Of a DNA stretch of 64,000 nucleotides, positions 57,240 through 64,000 are shown one piece after another. Source of the DNA: Halopseudomonas pachastrellae (GTDB lineage: Bacteria; Pseudomonadota; Gammaproteobacteria; Pseudomonadales; Pseudomonadaceae); contig NZ_FOUD01000015.1 of NCBI RefSeq assembly GCF_900114765.1, positions 1-64,000 of the forward strand. The letters are read 5' to 3'. Both the position numbers and the translations under genes were made by a program. The first letter of the stretch is position 1, and every line of letters starts with the position of its first letter. The notes beneath the pieces were generated by a model. The model had not been told where the DNA came from and did no database searches. It saw only the letters and a program-made list of their open reading frames with translations.

Positions 57240-60200
57240 ATGTTTAAAGCCAGCGAGGCGTTGCAGGGTGACTTCCTGCGCAGCCAGCCCAGTGAATTCC
57301 TGCACACCGTCAGTGCCAATTACGCCGTCGACGAAGACAGCTATCTGCGTGAGCTGATAGAGCTGGCACAAGCGCAGGACCTTGCAGCGCTGTCGCGCAA
57401 GGCCAACCAGTTGATCATCGACGTACGCAAGCGTGACAACGCCGTCGACAGTATCGACGCCCTGCTGCAGCAGTACAGTCTGGACACCCAGGAGGGCATC
57501 ATGCTGATGTGTCTGGCCGAGGCGCTGCTGCGCGTGCCCGACGCTGATACCGCTGACGCGCTTATCCGCGACAAGCTCAATGCCGCTCAATGGGATCGCC
57601 ACGTGGGCCAGAGCGAGCACACCCTGGTCAACGCTGCCGCCTGGGGGCTGGTCATGACTGGCAAGGTGGTCAATCTGGACAAGCGCCACGACGGCACGCC
57701 CGGCACCGTGCTCGGCCGTCTGGTCAAGCGCAGCGGCGAGCCGGTTATTCGCGGCGCGATGATGCAGGCCATGAAGATCATGGGCCGGCAGTTTGTCCTT
57801 GGTCGCACCATCACCGAGGCACTGAAGAACGGCAAGCCGCAGCGTGACCAGGGTTATACTTATTCCTTTGACATGCTTGGCGAGGCGGCACTGACCCGCG
57901 CTGATGCAGCCAAGTACTTTGCCGACTACAGCAAGGCCATCGCCGCGCTGGTCGATGACAAATACAAGGGCGCCAGCCCCAAGCCCACCATCTCTATCAA
58001 GCTCTCCGCACTGCATCCGCACTACGAAGTTGCCCGTGAAGAACAGGTGATCGAAGAGCTGGGCGAAAGCGTGCTGGAGCTGGTGCGTCAGGCGCGCAAG
58101 GGTGATGTTGGTATCACCATCGACGCTGAAGAGGCGGACCGTCTGGAGCTGTCGCTCAAGCTGTTCGAAAAGGTCTATCGCCACCCCGATGTGCAAGGCT
58201 GGGGCAACTTCGGTCTGGTCGTTCAGGCCTACTCCAAACGCGCCTTGCCGGTGCTGTGCTGGCTGACCCTAGTGGCGCGCTCGCAGGGTGATCGCATTCC
58301 GGTGCGCCTGGTCAAAGGCGCCTACTGGGACTCGGAAATCAAATGGTCGCAGCAGGCGGGTCTGGCCAATTACCCGGTGTTTACCCGTAAGGAAGCCACC
58401 GATGTTTCCTACCTGGCTTGTGCTCGTTACCTGCTTAGCCCGCTCACTGATGGTCATATCTATCCGCAGTTTGCGACCCACAACGCGCATACCGTGACCT
58501 GTATTCTGTCCATGGCCGGCGAGCGTGAGTTCGAGTTCCAGCGTCTGCACGGCATGGGCGATGCGCTGTATGACACTGTCATCGAGCAGGCGGGTTGCCC
58601 GGTGCGCATCTACGCGCCGGTCGGCGCTCACAAGGATCTGCTGCCCTATCTGGTGCGACGCCTGCTTGAGAACGGCGCCAACTCCTCTTTTGTGCACAAG
58701 CTGGTCGATCCGCGCGTGCCGGTCGAGACGCTGACGGCTCACCCGGTGGCAACCCTGCAGCGCCATACTGTGCTGGCCAACCCGCGTATCCCGCTGCCGC
58801 CGGCCCTCTACGGAGAAGGGCGGCGCAATTCGCGCGGCATCAACATGAACGTACTCTGCGAGTGGCTGCCGCTGAAAGAGCAGCTGGACAGCTGGTGGAA
58901 CAGCCGCTGGAGCGGTGCTCCACTGGTTAACGGCAAGCGCCTGAGCGGTGAGGTTCGACCTGTGCTGTGTCCATACCAGCTGTCGCATCAGGTAGGTGAG
59001 GTGGTCTGGGCTACCGCCGATCAGACCCGCGAGGCGATCGATGGCTTGAGCAGCGCCTTTGTGCGCTGGAATGCCACCCCGGTGGATCAGCGCGCTGCGA
59101 TTCTGGAACGGACCGCAGACAAGCTTGAAGAGCACATGCCAGAGCTGATGGCGCTGTGCACCCTGGAGGCCGGCAAGCTGCTGCAGGACGGTATTGATGA
59201 AGTGCGCGAGGCGGTGGATTTCTGCCGCTATTACGCCGCTCAGGCCCGTCAGCGTTTTGCCACCATCACCTTGCCCGGCCCGACCGGCGAGAGTAACGAG
59301 ATCTATCTGCAAGGCCGCGGTGTGTTTGCCTGCATCAGCCCCTGGAACTTCCCGCTGGCGATCTTCCTGGGGCAGGTCAGTGCTGCGCTGGTCTGTGGTA
59401 ACACCGTGGTTGCCAAGCCCGCAGAGCAAACCAGTTTGGTGGCGGTACGCTGCGTCGAGCTGATGCACGAAGCCGGCCTGCCGGGTGATGTGCTGGCCCT
59501 GCTGCCGGGTGATGGCAAGCAGGTGGGCAGTGTGGTTACCGCCGACTCGCGTATCACCGGCGTTGCCTTTACCGGCTCAACCCAAACCGCGCACATCATC
59601 AACCGCGCCCTTGCTGCCCGCGACAGTGCCATCGCGCCGATGATTGCCGAGACGGGCGGCCAGAACGCGATGATCGTTGACTCCACTGCGTTGCCTGAAC
59701 AGGTGGTCAAGGATGTTGTGCACTCTGCCTTCCAGAGTGCCGGCCAACGCTGCTCGGCGCTGCGGGTTCTGTTTGTGCAGGAAGATATCGCCGAGCGCGT
59801 GATCGAGCTGCTCAAGGGCGCGATGGCTGAGCTGCATGTAGGTGATCCGGCGCGTCGTGACACCGACGTGGGCCCGGTCATCGACGCTGAAGCGCGAGAA
59901 GGGCTGCTGGCCCACGTGCGTGAGCTCAAGCAGGCCGGGCGACTGATCGCCGAGACACCGGTTCCGCCGGGCCTGGATGGGCATTTTATCGCGCCGGTGG
60001 CTTTCCGCCTGGATAGCATCAATGAATTGACCAAGGAGCACTTTGGGCCGATTCTGCACGTGGTCACCTGGCGCAATCGTGACCTGGACAAGGTTATCGA
60101 TGACATCAATGCGACCGGCTTTGGCTTGACGCTCGGGGTGCACAGCCGCAACGAGGATACGGCAGAACACATTGATGCGCGGGTGCGCATCGGCAACGTG

Positions 60201-60395
60201 TACATCAACCGTAACCAGATTGGCGCTGTGGTCGGTGTGCAACCGTTTGGCGGGCAGGGCTTGTCGGGCACCGGCCCCAAGGCCGGTGGGCCGCACTATC
60301 TGCTGCGCTTTGTTACCGAGCGCACGCGTACAATCAACACCACCGCAGTGGGTGGTAATGCCAGTCTGTTGTCCCTCGGCGATGGGGAGCCTTGA
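57240..60395 (+). CDS. putA: Bifunctional proline dehydrogenase / P5C dehydrogenase
   Basis: A 1051-residue enzyme oxidising proline to glutamate in two steps with channelling. The FAD-binding PRODH barrel spans about residues 120-480 (ISIKLSALHPHYE, GITIDAEEADRLELSL, RLVKGAYWDSEIKW). The aldehyde dehydrogenase part spans about 560-1025 (FACISPWNFPLAIF, IAETGGQNAMIVDSTALPEQ, catalytic Cys in SAGQRCSALRVLF). There is no ribbon-helix-helix domain at the N-terminus, so this is the short, non-repressor type, which fits control by a separate PruR. CCAGGAG precedes the ATG. Confidence 0.97.
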   Translation: MFKASEALQGDFLRSQPSEFLHTVSANYAVDEDSYLRELIELAQAQDLAALSRKANQLIIDVRKRDNAVDSIDALLQQYSLDTQEGIMLMCLAEALLRVPDADTADALIRDKLNAAQWDRHVGQSEHTLVNAAAWGLVMTGKVVNLDKRHDGTPGTVLGRLVKRSGEPVIRGAMMQAMKIMGRQFVLGRTITEALKNGKPQRDQGYTYSFDMLGEAALTRADAAKYFADYSKAIAALVDDKYKGASPKPTISIKLSALHPHYEVAREEQVIEELGESVLELVRQARKGDVGITIDAEEADRLELSLKLFEKVYRHPDVQGWGNFGLVVQAYSKRALPVLCWLTLVARSQGDRIPVRLVKGAYWDSEIKWSQQAGLANYPVFTRKEATDVSYLACARYLLSPLTDGHIYPQFATHNAHTVTCILSMAGEREFEFQRLHGMGDALYDTVIEQAGCPVRIYAPVGAHKDLLPYLVRRLLENGANSSFVHKLVDPRVPVETLTAHPVATLQRHTVLANPRIPLPPALYGEGRRNSRGINMNVLCEWLPLKEQLDSWWNSRWSGAPLVNGKRLSGEVRPVLCPYQLSHQVGEVVWATADQTREAIDGLSSAFVRWNATPVDQRAAILERTADKLEEHMPELMALCTLEAGKLLQDGIDEVREAVDFCRYYAAQARQRFATITLPGPTGESNEIYLQGRGVFACISPWNFPLAIFLGQVSAALVCGNTVVAKPAEQTSLVAVRCVELMHEAGLPGDVLALLPGDGKQVGSVVTADSRITGVAFTGSTQTAHIINRALAARDSAIAPMIAETGGQNAMIVDSTALPEQVVKDVVHSAFQSAGQRCSALRVLFVQEDIAERVIELLKGAMAELHVGDPARRDTDVGPVIDAEAREGLLAHVRELKQAGRLIAETPVPPGLDGHFIAPVAFRLDSINELTKEHFGPILHVVTWRNRDLDKVIDDINATGFGLTLGVHSRNEDTAEHIDARVRIGNVYINRNQIGAVVGVQPFGGQGLSGTGPKAGGPHYLLRFVTERTRTINTTAVGGNASLLSLGDGEP

Positions 60396-60500
60396 GGCGC
60401 CGGGTGACAGGAGTGCAGCAACAGGGATGAATCAGCAGCAGGGATAGTTCAGCAACCGAGGGTGCAAGGCGCGATCAGGGTTGCCACAATAGGTGGCAGC

Positions 60501-60517
60501 CCGCCGCAAATCGGCGG
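60501..60517 (+). other. Hairpin in the putA-putP leader
   Basis: CCGCCG-CAAAT-CGGCGG, 37 bases before the putP start. There is no T-run, so it is a possible mRNA structure rather than a terminator. Confidence 0.35.
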
Positions 60518-60553
60518 CATCAGACTTCGCATCTCTGAGAGAGAGAACAAAAA

Positions 60554-62029
60554 ATGGAAGGTAATACTGCAGTCGTTACGGCGACGTTCGTTGTCTACAT
60601 CGGGGTAATGCTTGCGCTTGGCTATATCGCCTACAAGCGCACCACCAACCTGTCCGACTATATCCTGGGTGGTCGCTCGCTGGGCCCGGGTACCGCTGCG
60701 CTGTCGGCGGGGGCCTCCGACATGAGTGGCTGGCTGCTGCTCGGTCTGCCGGGTTACGCGTTGTCCGCAGGCTACGAAGCTTCGTGGATTGCCATGGGCC
60801 TGCTGGCCGGCACCTGGGCCAACTGGCTGATCGTGGCTCGCCGCCTGCGGGTTTACTCGCATCTGGCCAGTGATTCGCTGACGCTGCCGGCGTACTTTGA
60901 AAACCGCTTTGAAGACAACAGTCGACTGCTGCGGGTGATTTCGGCGATTTTCATTCTGCTGTTCTTCTTGTTCTACACCAGCTCGGGGCTGGTAGCTGCC
61001 GGCAAGCTGTTTGAAAGCACCTTCGGCTTTGGTTACAGCATTGCCGTGATTGTCGGGACGGTGGCGATCATCTCCTATACCTTCTTTGGCGGCTTTCTGG
61101 CGGTATCCTGGACCGACGTTATTCAGGGCCTGCTGATGGCGGCAGCGCTGATTGTCGTACCGGTCATGGCGCTCAATATCATGGGCGGCTGGGACGCGGT
61201 ACATGGGGCGATGGAGGCCCGCAACCCGGAGCTGCTGAACCTGTGGACCAATGTTGAGGGTGAGCCGCTGGGCTTTATTGCGATCATCTCCCTGCTGGCC
61301 TGGGGCCTTGGCTACTTCGGTCAGCCGCACATTCTGGCGCGCTTCAAGGCGGTAGAAAGTGACGCAGCCCTGCCGACAGCGCGCCGTATTGCCGTGCTGT
61401 GGTCTGGCGTGTGCCTGCTGGCTGCCCTGGTCATCGGTTGGGTGGGTATCGGCTACTTTGGCGAAGAGGGTCTGGCTGACTCCGAGACCGTGTTCCTCTC
61501 GCTGGTTCAGGCGCTGATGCATCCTCTGGTCGCGGGCATTCTGCTGGCGGCGGTACTGGCGGCAATCATGTCGACTGCCGACTCCCAGTTGCTGGTGTCG
61601 TCCTCTGCACTGGCCGAGGACTTCTACAAGGCGCTGTTCCGTCGCGACGCCACGCAGCAGGAACTGGTCTGGGTTGGTCGTGTTGCGGTAGTGGGTATCG
61701 CTGCGATCGCGCTGTTGCTGGCGTTTAACCCCGACAGCACCGTGCTGGGTCTGGTGTCCTACGCCTGGGCCGGCTTTGGCGCTGCCTTCGGTCCTGCGGT
61801 GATCCTGTCGCTGTTCTGGCGCCGGATGAACCGCTTTGGCGCGCTGGCCGGTATCGTTGTCGGCGGTGTAACTGTGGTGCTGTGGAAGCAGTTCGACAGC
61901 AGCGGTCTGTACGAAATCGTGCCGGGCTTTATTCTGGCGACTATCGCGATTGTGGTGGTGACCTTGGCGACGCCTGCGCCTTCCGCCCATGTAGAGGCGC
62001 AGTTTGACGATATGAAGTCGCGCTTCTAA
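60554..62029 (+). CDS. putP: Sodium/proline symporter
   Basis: A 491-residue sodium:solute symporter with about thirteen helices. It shows DYILGGRSLGPGTAALSAGASDMSGWLLLGLPG near the N-terminus (sodium and proline contacts), and QPHILARFKAVES and STADSQLLVSSSALAEDFYK, typical of PutP. GAGAGAG precedes the start. It provides proline to PutA and is probably induced together with it. A terminator follows directly. Confidence 0.97.
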   Translation: MEGNTAVVTATFVVYIGVMLALGYIAYKRTTNLSDYILGGRSLGPGTAALSAGASDMSGWLLLGLPGYALSAGYEASWIAMGLLAGTWANWLIVARRLRVYSHLASDSLTLPAYFENRFEDNSRLLRVISAIFILLFFLFYTSSGLVAAGKLFESTFGFGYSIAVIVGTVAIISYTFFGGFLAVSWTDVIQGLLMAAALIVVPVMALNIMGGWDAVHGAMEARNPELLNLWTNVEGEPLGFIAIISLLAWGLGYFGQPHILARFKAVESDAALPTARRIAVLWSGVCLLAALVIGWVGIGYFGEEGLADSETVFLSLVQALMHPLVAGILLAAVLAAIMSTADSQLLVSSSALAEDFYKALFRRDATQQELVWVGRVAVVGIAAIALLLAFNPDSTVLGLVSYAWAGFGAAFGPAVILSLFWRRMNRFGALAGIVVGGVTVVLWKQFDSSGLYEIVPGFILATIAIVVVTLATPAPSAHVEAQFDDMKSRF

Positions 62030-62044
62030 CGTCTGACTGAACTA

Positions 62045-62083
62045 AAAAGCCCGCCCGGTGCAATGTGCCGAGCGGGCTTTTTT
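62045..62083 (+). terminator. Intrinsic terminator after putP
   Basis: AAAGCCCGC pairs with GCGGGCTTT around an imperfect inner stem, followed by TTT. Confidence 0.88.
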
Positions 62084-62118
62084 GTGGCTGTTTTCTACGT
62101 TGAGCTGTTGCTGAGTCA

Positions 62119-62325
62119 GCTTTTCGCCTTCACGGCGAGCCAAGGGGAGCTGCTTGCCCAGCTCCCCTTAGGGTTCGCTGTGTTGCTCGATTTATCGGGG
62201 AGACCTCGCCGGCCACTCAAAAACTCGTCGCTAGGCTCCTCAGACATCCTATGACTCTTTTTCCCGATCAATCTGCGCTATTCGCTCGCGTAAAGGGGAG
62301 CTGCATGTGCACACTTGACCATCCG
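62119..62325 (+). repeat. Dispersed intergenic repeat, copy B
   Basis: Partner of copy A (49405-49638). This copy keeps a perfect hairpin at 62142-62169 (AAGGGGAGCTG, six-base loop, CAGCTCCCCTT), which is broken in copy A, and a third AAGGGGAGCTGC arm near 62293. Like copy A it lies between convergent genes. The rest of the 336-base gap holds the putP terminator only. Confidence 0.8.
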
Positions 62326-62365
62326 AGCATTCGGCAAGCTGTCGTGACGCGTTTGGGCTTGCTGC

Positions 62366-64000
62366 TTATCCGATGACCCTCAGCAAAAACGCATACTCCT
62401 CCGCCACCTCCCGCATGGCCTGATAGCGTCCGCTTGCGCCGCCATGGCCGGCAGTCATTTGGGTGCGTAGCAGCAGTGGCTCGTCGTTGCTGCGTGTGGC
62501 GCGCAGGCGGGCGACCCATTTGGCCGCTTCCCAGTACTGCACGCGCACATCGTGATAACCCGCGGTGACCAGCAGGGCAGGGTAGGCCTGTGCCCTGACG
62601 TTTTCATATGGCGCGTAACCCTTGATGCGTGCGGCGACCTCGGGCTCTGCAGGGTTTCCCCATTCTTCATATTCGCCAATGGTCAGCGGCAGCTCCGGGT
62701 TGTTCATGGTGTTCCACACGTCGACGAAGGGCACGTCTGCCACGGCGGCGCGGAACAGCTCGGGGCGCTGGTTGATCACATTGCCGATCAGCAAGCCACC
62801 AGCGCTACCGCCAGCGATGGCCAGCTGGCTGCTGTCGGTCTTGCCAAGTGAAATGAGTTGCTCGGCGCAGCGGATAAAGTCGCTGAAGGTGTTCGCCTTG
62901 TGCTCCAGTTTGCCTTGCTGGTACCAGTTCTCGCCCATGTCGGCGCCGCCACGGACGTGGGCGATTGCAAAGCGCCAGCCGCGCTGCAGCAGGGACAGGC
63001 GGGCATGGGAAAACCAGGGGTCCATGCTGGCGCCATAGGCACCATAGCCGTACAGATACAGCGGGCTACTGCCCTGGGTATTGACCGGTTCTATCAGGCT
63101 GATGGGGATACGCGCACCGTCGTCGGCCACGGCCCACAGGCGCTGGACCTGATAATCGTCAGGTGAGAACTGACCTTCCACCGGCGTGGTGCGCAGGACG
63201 CGTTGGCTACCGTCTGCCAGCGTGAGGGCGAGTATCTCGGCCGGCCGATTCAGCGATTCATAGCGCAGGCGTACCTGAGGGCTGTTGTACTGTTCCCCGC
63301 CTTGCACATGCAGGCTGTAGACCGCGTCAGGCATCTCGACCAGATAGCCTGGGCTGTTGTTGGGTTGCACTTCCAGCTGAACCAGGCCGGCGTTGCGGTA
63401 CTGCAGGATCAGCGCGCTGCGCTGCAGTTCTACGCCTTCGAGCGTGCGGCTGTCGTCAACGGCGCGTAGCACCTGCCAGTTATCCTCTCCGGGCATTGCC
63501 GGATCGCAGACAAACAACCCGAAGTTCTCGCCCAGGCTGTTGCTGCGAATCACAAAGCCCTGTTCGCCGTGGTCGGCATCGTACTCATGGCCGCTGCGAC
63601 GGGGCGCCAGATACTGCAGAGGTGTCGCTGGTTCATCCGCTGGCAGGTACTGCAGCTCGCTGGTGTTCTTGCTGCTGCTGGCCACGCAGATATAGCGGTC
63701 CGAGCTGCTGCGGTACACATCCAGATAGAACAGCGGGTCGTTTTCTTCAAATACCCTTACCGGGTCGGCATCCTGACGCAGGCGCCAGAGTGTGGCTGGG
63801 CGGGCGCTGGCATCCAGGCTGATGGCAAACAGCGTGCGGTTGTCATTGGCCCAGCACAGGGTGCCGGCAGCCTGCTCCAGAGGCAGGCTGTATTGCTGCT
63901 CGTCTATCAGGCTGCGTACAAACAGCTGATACACCTCGTTGCCCTGGGTATCGAGGCTGTAGGCCAGCCAGTTCTGGTCCGGGCTGACGCTGAAATCGCC
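62366..64000 (-). CDS. ptrB: Oligopeptidase B (S9 prolyl-oligopeptidase family), 5' part beyond window
   Basis: At least 544 residues; the frame remains open to base 64000 (GDFSVSPDQNWLAYSLDTQG just inside the edge), so the N-terminus is missing. The first visible part is beta-propeller. The C-terminal alpha/beta hydrolase domain has the nucleophile in AIAGGSAGGLLIGNV, the family phrase YGYGAYGASMDPWFSHARLSLL, and the catalytic His in AGHGGASGRYQAM. Oligopeptidase B cuts after basic residues in short peptides. It is convergent with putP across repeat copy B. Confidence 0.92.
   Translation of the reverse strand, partial: GDFSVSPDQNWLAYSLDTQGNEVYQLFVRSLIDEQQYSLPLEQAAGTLCWANDNRTLFAISLDASARPATLWRLRQDADPVRVFEENDPLFYLDVYRSSSDRYICVASSSKNTSELQYLPADEPATPLQYLAPRRSGHEYDADHGEQGFVIRSNSLGENFGLFVCDPAMPGEDNWQVLRAVDDSRTLEGVELQRSALILQYRNAGLVQLEVQPNNSPGYLVEMPDAVYSLHVQGGEQYNSPQVRLRYESLNRPAEILALTLADGSQRVLRTTPVEGQFSPDDYQVQRLWAVADDGARIPISLIEPVNTQGSSPLYLYGYGAYGASMDPWFSHARLSLLQRGWRFAIAHVRGGADMGENWYQQGKLEHKANTFSDFIRCAEQLISLGKTDSSQLAIAGGSAGGLLIGNVINQRPELFRAAVADVPFVDVWNTMNNPELPLTIGEYEEWGNPAEPEVAARIKGYAPYENVRAQAYPALLVTAGYHDVRVQYWEAAKWVARLRATRSNDEPLLLRTQMTAGHGGASGRYQAMREVAEEYAFLLRVIG

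Noticed and set aside
60449-61990. Minus-strand frame of 513 codons opposite putP
   Set aside because: Full of Arg, Gln and His as expected for the antisense of a membrane protein gene; putP on the plus strand is certain.

Overview
The window (about 60% G+C, dense, mostly short intergenic gaps) reads as chromosomal DNA of a Pseudomonas-type gammaproteobacterium. The order leuC-leuD-leuB-asd-asd paralog-fimV-truA-trpF-...-accD-folC-SPOR protein-cvpA-purF-metZ, the divergent fpr/finR pair, the AsrA-type Lon next to pruR/putA/putP, and prmB followed by aroC and an MFS gene are all arrangements I associate with Pseudomonadaceae. One departure is that trpB and trpA lie between trpF and accD, whereas in Pseudomonas aeruginosa they are elsewhere with trpI. 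I would not name a species.

Layout. Bases 1-8439 are an accessory type VI secretion island: the 3' part of a vgrG, a large VasX-like toxin gene cut in two by a complete IS481-family element, and two tandem paralogous membrane proteins that are probable immunity proteins. Bases 8588-16131 hold a nitroreductase, a small DUF6434-like protein, an Smr protein, prmB, a tail-anchored unknown, a TSUP permease, aroC, an MFS carrier, a degenerate acireductone-dioxygenase-like gene and a 63-residue membrane protein. Bases 16183-22673 hold fpr/finR, a glycine-zipper protein, a PAS-GGDEF-EAL regulator and a LysR regulator. Bases 22820-41218 are the biosynthetic backbone: leucine, aspartate semialdehyde, FimV, pseudouridine, tryptophan, malonyl-CoA, folate, purine and methionine genes. 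Bases 41373-53685 hold a ComEA-like protein, a chemoreceptor, rnd-ycgL, a tandem-TM2 protein, the ycjX-ycjF operon with a third unknown gene, a thioesterase, cmoA-cmoB and a second FimV-like gene. Bases 53731-62029 hold the AsrA-type Lon and the proline utilisation genes. The window ends inside a ptrB-like oligopeptidase gene.

The strongest discoveries are in the accessory DNA. The insertion sequence can be delimited to the base (4013-5217) by 26-bp imperfect terminal repeats and a perfect 7-bp target duplication. Removing it and one duplication copy restores a single 1072-codon toxin frame joined by ATGA overlaps to vgrG upstream and to the first immunity-like gene downstream. The two immunity-like paralogs are nearly identical at both ends but strongly diverged in a central four-helix membrane block, as expected if the membrane core sets specificity.

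Other points of interest: an acireductone dioxygenase homologue that has lost its metal ligands and stands where a methionine-salvage cluster sits in P. aeruginosa; a dispersed repeat of about 200-230 bp present twice between convergent genes; and two FimV paralogs with different C-termini. No rRNA, tRNA or CRISPR array was recognised.
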